64,000 bases of DNA from Actinomyces glycerinitolerans (GCF_900098745.1 NZ_FQTT01000009.1:186001-250000), one strand, 5' to 3'. Positions 45,670-54,458 are shown, numbered from the stretch's first letter. Translations and numbers: made by a program. The notes: a model not told the origin generated them from the letters alone.

Positions 45670-45808
45670 GCCGCAATTGGCTGGCGACGCAATCGCCTGC
45701 GTGAGCCGGCCGTACTTCGCCTAGACCGGCCTGCCGGTCGATCGGTATCACACTCGCCAACTCGTCAGCGTCGGGAATGCCCCGGCCGTGCAGCTGTCGC
45801 CCGGCACG

Positions 45809-47113
45809 TCACGCTCCGCCTCGCTTGGATGAGGCGACCCGGATATCGCAGGCGTCAATCGCGTCGGCCAGCCTGGCCTCGACCGCAGGCTCGTCATCGG
45901 CGCACGCCAAGACTGCGGCGGGACGCGCGCGAAACTCATTGACGGCGTGGACCGTGTCTCCGGGGCGGCATTCCCAAAAGACGTCGGTCCCGGCCGGGAG
46001 TTCTCTACTGAGGCTGGTGCCGACGACGGTTCCGGCGGCGGTCTCGACGAAGCGCACGCCTGCGTGGCGACTGATCTCCGGGGTCGGCGGCAGCGGCTCT
46101 CCGCGCAGGGAGTCGACCAACTCGCCGTAAAAGTCCAATCCCGGGCACACCGCAGACACCAGGTCGGGGGCGATGAAGTCTCCGCCCTGCCGGACGTGGA
46201 ACTCACCCCATACGATTTCATTCTCAGGTGTCACCCAGAACTCGACGTGCAGGTGCCCGCACCGAATCCCCAGCGCATCGATGCACGTCTGGAGCTGCTC
46301 CCGCAGGTGACATGACGGCGGGATCCTGTCGGGCCCGGCCGGCTGAAGATGGCCAGTCTCGACAAAGCTCTCGTTGGTCGTCTTGGCGGTCGTCGTGTAG
46401 ACGCGGACCTGCCCGTCAACGGTGAGGCCCTCGACAGAGAACTCCGTACCTGTCACGAACTCCTCCAGACAGTAACCTCCTGCGACGACATCGGGACCAA
46501 GATCGGGCAACTCGTCCAGCGAAGCGATGTGGTGGACCCCTACGCTGCCCATCCCGGTAGCCGGCTTGACGATCCAGCCGCCGGGGGCTGGAGGCGGTGT
46601 CTTCACTCCCTCTCCGGCCGCATTGCCGAACAGCGGTGTTCCGTCCGCCGCGGCCCCTATGATCCGCAGACTCTGCGGCTGACGCACACCGGCCTGACGC
46701 AGAGCCTCGCGGCAGGCAGGCTTGTCCTGGATCAGCCTGATGCAGGCCTCGTCGTTGGCCATGGTCCCCAGCGCGCGGGCAAGCTGACTGTTTTGCAGCT
46801 GATAGTTCTCTCGGAGCGCGGCGGACAGCACCACTTCGCCCGGGCAGCGCGCTCGAATATCCTGCACCGCCGCAGTGGTCTGCTCCGCGTCGAGTCCGCT
46901 CGCGTAGGGGCCGGGCACCGTGACCAGGCAGTCGATCGGGATGGGTGGGTTCTGGTGTTGTAGGGGCTCATGGAAATCCACGCCGCAGATGCGCAGCTTC
47001 CGCTCCCGGCAGGACTTCAGAAAGCCTTGAAACCAGTGCGCCGACGCGTGCGACCCGGAGGTGGTGACGCCGACAAGCACCGCCCAGGCGGATGTGTCGT
47101 CAGGCAAGGACAC
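45809..47113 (-). CDS. ATP-grasp ligase-like protein
   Basis: 434 residues. N-terminal Rossmann-like domain, then an ATP-grasp fold: nucleotide-loop GGWIVKPATGMGSVGVHHI, EEFVTGTEFSVEGLTVDGQ, and metal-binding HLHVEFWVTPENEIVWGEFHVRQGGDF. This layout is that of carnosine synthase, L-amino acid ligase (BacD-like) and similar carboxylate-amine ligases, so it probably forms an amide bond using ATP. Starts at GTG 47113. It stands alone, beside a broken toxin gene, without recognisable partners, so the product is unknown. Confidence 0.82.
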   Translation of the reverse strand: MSLPDDTSAWAVLVGVTTSGSHASAHWFQGFLKSCRERKLRICGVDFHEPLQHQNPPIPIDCLVTVPGPYASGLDAEQTTAAVQDIRARCPGEVVLSAALRENYQLQNSQLARALGTMANDEACIRLIQDKPACREALRQAGVRQPQSLRIIGAAADGTPLFGNAAGEGVKTPPPAPGGWIVKPATGMGSVGVHHIASLDELPDLGPDVVAGGYCLEEFVTGTEFSVEGLTVDGQVRVYTTTAKTTNESFVETGHLQPAGPDRIPPSCHLREQLQTCIDALGIRCGHLHVEFWVTPENEIVWGEFHVRQGGDFIAPDLVSAVCPGLDFYGELVDSLRGEPLPPTPEISRHAGVRFVETAAGTVVGTSLSRELPAGTDVFWECRPGDTVHAVNEFRARPAAVLACADDEPAVEARLADAIDACDIRVASSKRGGA

Positions 47114-47223
47114 TTAACCATCCCTCTCTTCCAAAACCGGCGTGCGCGTAGTGGACACCGGTCGCCTCAATGAGCTTATAGGTTGTGCCGGTGGCATGGC
47201 GCCTGCGGGCGTCTTCAGCCCGG

Positions 47224-47469
47224 TCAGCGGTAAACGTCGCGGCGGTGTCCGAGCGTGACCACAACGACGACGAGTCGGCCGTCGTCGATCGTGTAGATGA
47301 TGCTGTATCTGCCCAAATCGCCCACGCGTACGCGCCAGGCGGGGCGGCCTTTGAGAGGACGGCATCCGGGACGGCACGGGTTGGTGGCAAGCAGAGCGAT
47401 CGCCCCCTGGAGTCGGCGCTGATCCCGCTTGTCGATGCGTCGTAGGGCTTTGAGCGGTCTGATGTCGAA
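47224..47469 (-). pseudogene. RelE/ParE-family toxin, truncated at its start
   Basis: The minus-strand frame from 47469 to the TGA at 47224 reads FDIRPLKALRRIDKRDQ, then WRVRVGDLGRY, YTIDDGRLVVVVVTLGHRR and DVYR, the whole core of a RelE/ParE mRNA interferase including the C-terminal YR. A stop codon lies immediately before FDIR and there is no start codon, so the first residues and promoter are missing. A 59-bp palindrome begins two bases beyond the break. No antitoxin gene is recognisable beside it. About 81 residues remain. Confidence 0.7.
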
Positions 47470-47471
47470 TC

Positions 47472-47530
47472 ACGACCTTGGGGTGCGTTTCACGACCCCG
47501 GGGAGGTCGCGAAACGCACCCCAAGGTCGT
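47472..47530. repeat. 59-bp near-perfect palindrome
   Basis: The 20-bp arms ACGACCTTGGGGTGCGTTTC and complement pair perfectly; after one mismatch a further CGACC/GGTCG pairs around CCGGGGA. It abuts the broken 5' end of the RelE-like gene. It could be the hairpin of a small mobile repeat or a terminator. Confidence 0.8.
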
Positions 47531-47826
47531 AAACCGTCAACCGTCATCGGAGACTTGGAAGGCGGCGGCACATACGCCGGCGGCACTTGCGGCGGCGGCC
47601 GGACGGGCACCGCCGGCGACGGCGACAGTGCCGCGATCTTGTCGCCCGCCTTGGCCATACTTGGCCTGACCATTCGGCTCATGTCCTTGAACCATAGCCG
47701 GAGCCCCGCGCGGATCCGGAATGGATAGGGGCTCTCGGGGAGGTCCCTGACGGGTCCCTGAATCCGCGGCGTGTCGTCCCTGGTTATCGTCGCAGCCCCT
47801 GGAGTCGGTGACTTGCGCCACTTAGC
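47531..47826. other. gene-free stretch between palindrome and CPBP protease gene
   Basis: About 300 bp, GC-rich with runs of GGC triplets. A minus-strand frame here encodes only a Pro-rich segment without a ribosome-binding site, and I do not count it as a gene. The end must hold the promoter of the protease gene. Confidence 0.5.
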
Positions 47827-48777
47827 GTGACCTATATGAGCCTACGCGAGATCACCGGGACGGAAGCCAATACGGAACCGAAGTTGGAGGCGCGAACGAG
47901 CCGACCGGGCCCGGGCGGCGCCGCGGCACGGGTGGCGATCGCCATCGTGGTCATGGTGCTGAGTGCCACGGTACCAACGCTAATCATGGCCATACCGGGA
48001 GTGCAGGCACTGCTGGACGGAAAAGTCTTCGGCCGGAGCAGCGCAGGGTTGCTGGTGGTTTGTCTGGCGGTGCTCGTGATCATGTCCTTGGCGACGGCGT
48101 GCGCCTACCAGTGCACTAGGCTGCTGATCACTCGCCTGGACCACGCGCGTCTCTCAGATCTGGCAATGCGCCCGAGTCCGCGTGCACTGGCCTGGTGCCT
48201 GGGCATGATCGCCGTCGCCTTCGCGATCATGCCGATGGCCGGAGCCGTAGGCGAAGCGCTCGGCATCCCCCGAGTGGAGCCCGCCATGCCGGGCGACACG
48301 TGGTGGTCCGCGATCCTGATCCAGATCGCTCTGGGGTTCTTCCTGCAGGGGATCCCTGAGGAACTGGTGTGGCGTGGTTGGTTGTTCCGCTCACTCGGCT
48401 CCACCCGGACGGCGGCGGCCGTATCGCTACTCGCCTTCACCGTCATGCACTTGATCTCTCAGGGCGGTCAGGAGGGGTGGGGCGAGCGCGTCATTTACCT
48501 GGCCATGCCCTTCGGCTTTGGAGCGGCAGCGATGGCGGCACGCTGGGTCTCGGGCTCGACCTGGGCGGCCGTAGGCGCGCACGGCGGATTTCACCTGTCG
48601 AATCTTTTGGCGGTGAGTACCGGCGTTCCCGTTGACGAGCCAGTCACCTGGATTGTCGTCGGCTGTCTGTGGTTGGTCGCAGGGGTGATCGTGCTGCTAC
48701 TTCACAAGGCTCGCGCCGGTCGGCCCCGCGCGTATGCCCGGAACACCTACGACGTCAATCAACCACAGAATCTCTGA
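47827..48777 (+). CDS. CPBP-family intramembrane metalloprotease
   Basis: 316 residues (GTG 47827, or ATG 47836). About eight helices with the three Abi/CPBP motifs: EELVWRGWLF (EExxxR), FTVMHLI (FxxxH) and GAHGGFHLSNLL (HxxxN/D). Such proteases resemble CAAX prenyl endopeptidases, and several give immunity to bacteriocins or process small peptides. The neighbourhood has no bacteriocin precursor that I can see. Confidence 0.9.
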   Translation: MTYMSLREITGTEANTEPKLEARTSRPGPGGAAARVAIAIVVMVLSATVPTLIMAIPGVQALLDGKVFGRSSAGLLVVCLAVLVIMSLATACAYQCTRLLITRLDHARLSDLAMRPSPRALAWCLGMIAVAFAIMPMAGAVGEALGIPRVEPAMPGDTWWSAILIQIALGFFLQGIPEELVWRGWLFRSLGSTRTAAAVSLLAFTVMHLISQGGQEGWGERVIYLAMPFGFGAAAMAARWVSGSTWAAVGAHGGFHLSNLLAVSTGVPVDEPVTWIVVGCLWLVAGVIVLLLHKARAGRPRAYARNTYDVNQPQNL

Positions 48778-49611
48778 GCCGGGAGCGCTGTCAACGGGCT
48801 TGTTTGGTTTGTTGGAGTGGGGGTGGGGTGTTGTGGGCTTGGTTGGGTTGGGTGCTGGCGGGGGTGGGGTGTGCCCGGGTGCCGCGCCGTGGGGCGGAAT
48901 GTCCAGATTCGGCACTAAGGCCGTCGACGACCGCTGGGGCCGTTTCTGAAACCGCATGATTCCAACGTTCTGCCCACGGCCGTCGGCAGCGTCGGAGTCG
49001 TTTATGCCGATCCTGGACACTTTGGGCAGCCACGCGCGGGAACGAGCGCCGACGGCGGGCCGTGGGCGGACAGGCCGCGGTGAGGCCGGGCGGTCCCGGC
49101 GGCCGCGCCTGTCTCGGCCCCCTACTTGGACCGAGTCCCTCCAGTTGGACCGCGAATCTGCGGTTGGACCGCCTGAGAGCGCGTCTGGGGCCGTCCAAGC
49201 GCAGCCAGACAGTCCGAGTACAGCCGGACGGTCCAAGCAGGCGCGGGTTAGCCGGTCGAACCGCAAACAGCCACACACCCGAGACACCACCCCAACCCCC
49301 GTCTCTACACCCTTAAACGCGAAGAGCCCGTAAGTCCGGTGCGCACACGGGTTCCTTGCGGGGCGGTCGGCTCATTGGCGGTTCGCCCGGTATGTCGGCA
49401 CCCACGCGGGTTCCTTACCGACAGTCGTGGGCGTGGCGGAGGTGAGTGTACGGCGTCACTGGCCCGCGCCGTCGTCGTCGGCCCGCGGCTCCCGTAGGCT
49501 GGGTGATGGTGTGCGCCGACGACGCGATCCGCACCCCGGCGCGGCCGGGGAGCGTCGTCGTCGGGGCACGAGCGAATCCGAGAAACCCCTTTTGAAAGGC
49601 GTATCAGACCT
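48778..49611. other. gene-free, repeat-containing intergenic region
   Basis: About 830 bp with no supported gene. It holds a dense G-run tract (48819-48869: seven or eight runs of three or more G within about 50 bases), a copy of the 70-bp element (48899-48967, minus), and the motif ACGCGAAGAGCC at 49317-49328 shared with 6999-7010. Imperfect repeats of CACGCGGGTTCCTTnC occur at 49340-49420. The last part carries the ettA promoter. Confidence 0.65.
48899..48967 (-). repeat. 70-bp intergenic element, copy at 48.9 kb
   Basis: On the minus strand it starts CGTTGGAATCATGCGGTTTC and ends GTGCCGAATCTGGACAT, 69 bp. Copies lie at 6293-6362 (minus) and 30457-30525 (plus). After the first motif, this copy and the 30.5-kb copy also share GAAaCGGCccCaGCGG-like sequence. 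Confidence 0.65.
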
Positions 49612-51294
49612 GTGGCTGAATTCATCTACCAGATGATCAAGGCGCGCAAGGCGCACGGTGACAAGGTCATCCTGGATGATGTCACCATGGCTTTCCTCCC
49701 GGGAGCCAAGATCGGCATGGTTGGCCCCAACGGTGCCGGCAAGTCCTCGATCCTGAAGATCATGGCCGGCATCGACCAGCCCTCCAACGGCGAGGCCCGG
49801 TTGTCGCCGGGCTACAGCGTCGGCATCCTGCTGCAGGAGCCGCCGCTGAACGAGGACAAGACCGTGCTCGGCAACGTGGAGGAGGGCGTGGCCGAGCTCA
49901 AGGGCAAGCTCGACCGGTTCAACGAGATCTCCGCCGCCATGGCCGACCCCGACGCCGACTTCGACGCGCTCATGGCCGAGATGGGGACCCTGCAGGACGA
50001 GCTCGACGCCGCCAATGCCTGGGACCTCGACTCGCAGCTGGAGCAGGCGATGGACGCCCTGCGCTGCCCGCCGCCGGACGCCGAGGTGAAGAACCTGTCC
50101 GGTGGTGAGCGCCGCCGCGTCGCCCTGTGCAAGCTGCTGCTGGAGGCGCCCGACCTGCTGCTGCTGGACGAGCCCACGAACCACCTCGACGCCGAGTCCG
50201 TGCTCTGGCTCGAGCAGCACCTGAAGACCTACAAGGGCGCCGTCATCGCCGTCACCCACGACCGGTACTTCCTGGACCACGTGGCCGAGTGGATCGCCGA
50301 GGTCGACCGCGGGCACCTCTACCCCTACGAGGGCAACTACTCCACCTACCTGGAGACCAAGGAGAAGCGCCTGGAAATCCAGGGCAAGAAGGACGCCAAG
50401 CTCGCCAAGCGTCTGAAGGACGAGCTGGAGTGGGTGCGCTCCTCCGCGCGCGGTCGCCAGGCCAAGTCCAAGGCGCGTCTGGCCCGCTATGAGGAGATGG
50501 CCGCGGAGGCCGAGCGCACCCGCAAGCTCGACTTCGAGGAGATTCAGATTCCGCCGGGCCCGCGCCTGGGTAACCAGGTTCTGGAGGCCACCAACCTCAA
50601 GAAGGGTTTCGATGGTCGTACGCTGATCGACAACCTGTCCTTCACGCTGCCGCGCAACGGCATCGTCGGCATCGTGGGCCCGAACGGGGTCGGCAAGACC
50701 ACCCTGTTCAAGACGATTGTGGGCCTGGAGCCGCTCGACGGCGGGGAGCTCAAGATCGGCAAGACGGTCAAGCTGTCCTACGTGGACCAGAACCGCGCCG
50801 GAATCGACCCGAAGAAGACCCTGTGGGAGGTCGTCTCCGACGGGCTGGATTACATCCAGGTCGGCCAGGTGGAGATGCCCTCGCGCGCCTACGTGGCCTC
50901 CTTCGGCTTCAAGGGCGCCGACCAGCAGAAGCCGGCCGGGGTGCTGTCCGGTGGTGAGCGCAACCGTCTGAACCTGGCGCTCACGCTGAAGCAGGCCGGC
51001 AATCTGATCCTGCTGGACGAGCCCACCAACGACCTCGACGTCGAGACGCTGTCCTCGCTGGAGAACGCGTTGCTGAACTTCGCGGGCTGCTCGGTGGTCA
51101 TCACCCACGACCGCTGGTTCCTGGACCGCGTGGCCACCCATATCCTGGCCTGGGAGGGCACCGAGGAGAACCCGGCCTCCTGGTACTGGTTCGAGGGGAA
51201 CTTCGCCTCCTATGAGGAGAACAAGGTCCAGCGCCTGGGCGCCGAGGCCGCCCGCCCCCACCGCGTCACCTACAGGAAGCTCACGCGCGACTGA
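49612..51294 (+). CDS. ettA: energy-dependent translational throttle protein, ABC-F ATPase
   Basis: 560 residues with two ABC domains: GPNGAGKSS ... LSGGERRRVALCKLL ... LLLLDEPTNHLD, then GPNGVGKTT ... LSGGERNRLNLALTL ... LILLDEPTNDLD, separated by the ABC-F linker helices (EKRLEIQGKKDAKLAKRLKDEL). Starts at GTG 49612. It binds the ribosomal E site and gates entry into elongation according to the ATP/ADP ratio. The C terminus YRKLTRD is the EttA type. Its last codons are the first part of a 77-bp tandem repeat. Confidence 0.95.
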   Translation: MAEFIYQMIKARKAHGDKVILDDVTMAFLPGAKIGMVGPNGAGKSSILKIMAGIDQPSNGEARLSPGYSVGILLQEPPLNEDKTVLGNVEEGVAELKGKLDRFNEISAAMADPDADFDALMAEMGTLQDELDAANAWDLDSQLEQAMDALRCPPPDAEVKNLSGGERRRVALCKLLLEAPDLLLLDEPTNHLDAESVLWLEQHLKTYKGAVIAVTHDRYFLDHVAEWIAEVDRGHLYPYEGNYSTYLETKEKRLEIQGKKDAKLAKRLKDELEWVRSSARGRQAKSKARLARYEEMAAEAERTRKLDFEEIQIPPGPRLGNQVLEATNLKKGFDGRTLIDNLSFTLPRNGIVGIVGPNGVGKTTLFKTIVGLEPLDGGELKIGKTVKLSYVDQNRAGIDPKKTLWEVVSDGLDYIQVGQVEMPSRAYVASFGFKGADQQKPAGVLSGGERNRLNLALTLKQAGNLILLDEPTNDLDVETLSSLENALLNFAGCSVVITHDRWFLDRVATHILAWEGTEENPASWYWFEGNFASYEENKVQRLGAEAARPHRVTYRKLTRD

Positions 51295-51453
51295 GCCGAG
51301 TCAAGCCGAGCTTGCTCGAGCTTGCGAGGCGATGGAGTCGCGTTGGTTGCGGGGCGAACACGCGCGACTGAGCCGAGTCAAGCCGAGCTTGCTCGAGCTT
51401 GCGAGGCGATGGAGTCGCGTTGGTTGCGGGGCGAACACGCGCGACTGAGCCGA
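51282..51453 (+). repeat. 77-bp tandem repeat at the end of ettA (2.2 copies)
   Basis: Copies at 51282-51358 and 51359-51435 are identical apart from junction bases, and a third begins at 51436 and stops after 18 bases. Each unit starts with the last codons and stop of ettA (CACGCGCGACTGAGCCGA) and contains short inverted repeats (CGCGACT/AGTCGCG; CTTGCTCGAGCTTGC), so the 3' end of the mRNA has repeated stem-loops. This is probably a replication-slippage expansion. Confidence 0.9.
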
Positions 51454-51473
51454 TGCGACACTTTGTGCCCTGT

Positions 51474-51534
51474 TACGACGTTTTGCACCCTGGTGTGCGG
51501 CGTTTTGCTGCACACCAGGGTGCAAAAGCTCGTA
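51474..51534. terminator. long hairpin downstream of ettA
   Basis: A perfect 17-bp stem TTTTGCACCCTGGTGTG with its complement at 51511-51527, extended outwards by TACGA/TCGTA past a two-base mismatch; 13-base loop. The left side also contains related direct repeats (CGACACTTTGTGCCCTG, CGACGTTTTGCACCCTG). It may act as terminator or belong to a repeat family. Confidence 0.65.
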
Positions 51535-51625
51535 GTAGACGCTCGCGAGGGAATAACGCGGGAAGGGGAAGGCGGCCTGAGCCCGTCTCCGTCTCCCCGC
51601 ACGCGTTGGCGTCGACAACCCGATA

Positions 51626-51672
51626 AAACGGGTGGGGCCCCGGATCGTTGAGATCCGGGGCCCCACCCGTTT
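51626..51672. terminator. bidirectional terminator between ettA and the surface protein gene
   Basis: A perfect 21-bp stem (AAACGGGTGGGGCCCCGGAT-C and complement) with a five-base GTTGA loop, flanked by A-rich and T-rich ends, lies 44 bp after the surface protein's stop codon. The classic shape suits both directions. Confidence 0.85.
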
Positions 51673-51715
51673 CGCTGCCGGGCCGAAGCTCAGCTGGGCA
51701 GGCGGACGATCGGCG

Positions 51716-53041
51716 TCACTCGCGAGCCCGGGCGCGCTGGAGTGCGACCGCGCCGGCGATCAGCAGTGAGCCTGCGCCGAGTACGAGCACCAGGCTGTTG
51801 GCGCCGGTGCGGGCCAGTGAGCGGTGCGGCGACGGCGTAGAGGAGGTGGTGACGACCACGCGGCTTGTGCTGGGGGTCGCCGAGGCGGTTGCAGCCGGGC
51901 TCTCCGACTCGCTCGGGGTCGCGGAGGGCGACTCGGAAGGAGTGGCGGACTCGGTCGGCGTGGGCGACTCGCTCGGGGTCGTGGAGGGAGCAGGAGACTC
52001 GCTCGGAGTCGGGACGACCGGCACGTTGCCGCTGGCGGAGCCGCCGCCGTTGCGGAGGATCACTTCGGTCTCACGCTCCAAGGTGTTGCTGCCGAAGACC
52101 AGCGAGGCGGTGTCCGTCCACGGGCCGGCGCCGCGGAAGTTCATGGGCAGGGTGATTCGGGCGAACTGTCCCGCGGGAATTACGACCGTTCCACTGATGG
52201 TCTTGTCGGTGCAGCTGGTGACGTTCACCTGCGCGGCGGTGCCGCCGGTGGGGTCCCCCCACTCGTTGCGTCCCGTGTACGAGTGGGCGGTGGCGCTGCA
52301 GGTGAAGGTCTGGTCGGGTGAGGTGAGCTCATCACTCCAATTCAGCGTCACCGAGTCGGCTCCGGCGGCCATCTCCGGGGTGACAGTGGGTGTCTGGATG
52401 GTCACGCTGCCCGCACTGACGCCATCAGCGTCAGGTGCAGGGGCGGAGCCGAACTTGGCGAGATAACTGGGCATCTCGGTGCAGTTGCCCTCGCACACGC
52501 CGACGGGCACCTCGACGGTGGTGACCTCGCCATTGATGTTGAACGTGAGGGTCTCGGTGCTGGAAGGAGTGATCGCGCTGGTCAGCCGGGTGTCGACCCA
52601 GCCGGACAGGGACACGTCCTGGTGAGACTCGACGTAGTCGGTCAGTGTGATGACCAGGCGGCCATTCGTGCCGTCCTCATCGGCCCGGTAGGTCATGGTG
52701 GCGGCGGTTTCGCCGCTCTCGGTGTTGAGGTTCCAGGTGGTTCCGGAATCGAACCGCAGCTCGGCGGGAGTACCGATCTCATAGGTCTGACCGGCGCAGT
52801 GGCCGTTATTGAGCGTGAGGTCGAACTGTAGCTTCAGCATTTCCCAGGCGACCGCCGTGTTTTCGGCGGACACCGGTTGATCGTTTTTGAGAAGCGAGAC
52901 GTCGGGGGTCTCGGTGGTGGTGGTGCACGTGTCTTCGGCGGCGCTTGCCGAGCTGATGAAAGTAGCGGGGACGATCATCACCAGGGCCAATGCCCCGAGA
53001 GCAAGTACCGCCAGAAGGTGAGAGGCGGTGCGGGAGCGCAT
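51716..53041 (-). CDS. LAxTG-anchored cell-surface protein (adhesin-like)
   Basis: 441 residues. Signal peptide at residues 1 to about 35 (cleavage near SSASA-A). Residues 40-330 are two or more beta-rich domains with Cys residues (CTTTTETPDVSL, VCEGNCTE), like the Ig-type adhesion domains of collagen- or fibrinogen-binding proteins. A Ser/Pro/Glu/Thr-rich wall-spanning stretch (about 345-400) precedes the sorting signal LARTG (409-413), a hydrophobic helix and RARARE. A class E/housekeeping sortase that takes LAxTG probably anchors it. GGAG four bases before the ATG. Ligand unknown. Confidence 0.85.
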   Translation of the reverse strand: MRSRTASHLLAVLALGALALVMIVPATFISSASAAEDTCTTTTETPDVSLLKNDQPVSAENTAVAWEMLKLQFDLTLNNGHCAGQTYEIGTPAELRFDSGTTWNLNTESGETAATMTYRADEDGTNGRLVITLTDYVESHQDVSLSGWVDTRLTSAITPSSTETLTFNINGEVTTVEVPVGVCEGNCTEMPSYLAKFGSAPAPDADGVSAGSVTIQTPTVTPEMAAGADSVTLNWSDELTSPDQTFTCSATAHSYTGRNEWGDPTGGTAAQVNVTSCTDKTISGTVVIPAGQFARITLPMNFRGAGPWTDTASLVFGSNTLERETEVILRNGGGSASGNVPVVPTPSESPAPSTTPSESPTPTESATPSESPSATPSESESPAATASATPSTSRVVVTTSSTPSPHRSLARTGANSLVLVLGAGSLLIAGAVALQRARARE

Positions 53042-53447
53042 GGGACTCCTTTCTCATGCCGTTATCGGGAGAGTGTTTTGTATCCAGGACCGTCGCGACG
53101 ACTGCGCGCTCCCGCCTTCTCGTGGTGACAACCGACGTGTCAGGCAGGAGCGCGTAGGTTCGCGGCGCTAGGTCTCAATTCGGCAGCATACCCTTAACTG
53201 TGCGTCTCTAAGCGCGTTTGTGCGGCATCGCATGTAATAAGCTGTTGCGTTTATCACCAAGTCGCTAGCAACGATGTTGCGAGCAATCTCGTGTGATGTC
53301 GTTCGTGCGCACGCCCCTTGCTGCGACGTCGGCCGGCGGTCCGAGACGGTGTCGGGCGAAGATGGTGTCGGCCCCGGCCGGCGTCGGCCCGGACCGGTGC
53401 CAGGCCGAGATTGAGCCGGCCCGGACCGGTGTTGCGTCGAGACGGTG
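53042..53447. other. gene-free stretch with imperfect tandem repeats
   Basis: The first 240 bp hold the promoter region of the surface protein gene. From about 53338, GAGACGGTGTCnGGC and GCCCGGACCGGTG each occur twice, interleaved with shorter GGTGTCGGCC variants, running into the end of the thioesterase gene. No gene is evident. Confidence 0.55.
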
Positions 53448-54458
53448 TCAGGCCGAGGGCTGCGGATCCGCGGCCTCCGGAATCGGCCCGCCGTCGTCGC
53501 CCTCGGCCACCCGAATCGCCCAGTCGCCGCTCCCGTGCGAAGTAGCCGTCGGAGTGCGGATCATGCCCTCCTGCGCGATCGTGGAGACCAGGCGCCCGGC
53601 GGAGTCGAACACCTCCGCCCGGGCCATGGAGCGCCCGCCCTGGGAAGTGGGGGAGTCCTGCACGAACAGCAGCCAATCCCCCGCGTCGACGTCGCGGTGG
53701 AACCACTGGGCGTGGTCCAGGGTGGCCAGGCTCATGCCCTCGCTGCGCCAGGACAACCCCTGACTGCGCAGCGCGGGCTCCAGCATGACCTGGTCGCACA
53801 TGTAGGTCAGCAGTGCCCGATGCACCGTCTGGGTGGTGTCCGGTGGAAGCGCCCCGCGCGAGCGCACCCACAGGTGCTGGCGGCCCTCCGTCTGCTTGCC
53901 GGGGCGCAGGTAGATGTTGCCCTCCACGTGGCGGATGTCGAAGGCGGTGGTGCGTCCCAGGAACTTGGCCACCGGGTGATCGATGGAGCGGAAGATCTCC
54001 AGCGCACTGGTCAGCTCCTCCGGCGGCGGCACGTCGGGCGCCTCTAGCTGCACCTCGGTGCCCTCCTGCTGCTCCTGGAAGGAGGAGACCATCGTCAGGA
54101 TCGGCGCCCCGCCCTGGGTCGTGGTGGTGCGGCGCTGGGAGAAGGAGCGGCCATCATGCATCCGCTCCACCTCGAAGCGCAGCGGTTCGCCCGGCTTGCC
54201 GCCGCGCATGAAGAAGGCGTGCACCGAGTGCGGCTGCCGGGGGCCGTCGCCGTCGTCAACCATCGTGGCGGCGGCCGCCAATAGGCCCTGTGCAACTACC
54301 TGTCCGCCGTAGATGCGTCCGGAGATCTGGGGAAGCGAGGAACCCGTGAACGCCTCCGTCCCGTCCCCCGCGCCGACCACCTCCTCAAGAGCGAGGATCC
54401 GTGTGACGGACCCGAGCGGTTCGGTGGTGGCGGGGGGAACGGGATACGGATGCGTCAA
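53448..54458 (-). CDS. tesB: acyl-CoA thioesterase II (TesB-like)
   Basis: 336 residues, double hot-dog fold. The first half has GRIYGGQVVAQGLLAAAATM and HSVHAFFMRGGKPGEPLRFEVERMHDGRSFSQRR; the second has MSLATLDHAQWFHRDVDAGDWLLFVQDSPTSQGGRSMARAEVF, the usual TesB blocks with the catalytic Asp in LDHAQWFH. It hydrolyses acyl-CoA to free acid and CoA. Starts with TTG overlapping the ptsI stop (TTGA), so it is coupled to ptsI, an unusual partner. Confidence 0.92.
   Translation of the reverse strand: MTHPYPVPPATTEPLGSVTRILALEEVVGAGDGTEAFTGSSLPQISGRIYGGQVVAQGLLAAAATMVDDGDGPRQPHSVHAFFMRGGKPGEPLRFEVERMHDGRSFSQRRTTTTQGGAPILTMVSSFQEQQEGTEVQLEAPDVPPPEELTSALEIFRSIDHPVAKFLGRTTAFDIRHVEGNIYLRPGKQTEGRQHLWVRSRGALPPDTTQTVHRALLTYMCDQVMLEPALRSQGLSWRSEGMSLATLDHAQWFHRDVDAGDWLLFVQDSPTSQGGRSMARAEVFDSAGRLVSTIAQEGMIRTPTATSHGSGDWAIRVAEGDDGGPIPEAADPQPSA

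Noticed and set aside
45723-45738. Possible terminator GACCGG-CCTG-CCGGTC between prfB and the ATP-grasp gene.
   Set aside because: Only six base pairs, no U-tract; too short to call in DNA of this GC content.
51287-51453. CRISPR-like array (regular 77-bp period).
   Set aside because: The whole unit is repeated with no unique spacers, there are only 2.2 copies, and no cas genes are near. It is a tandem repeat.
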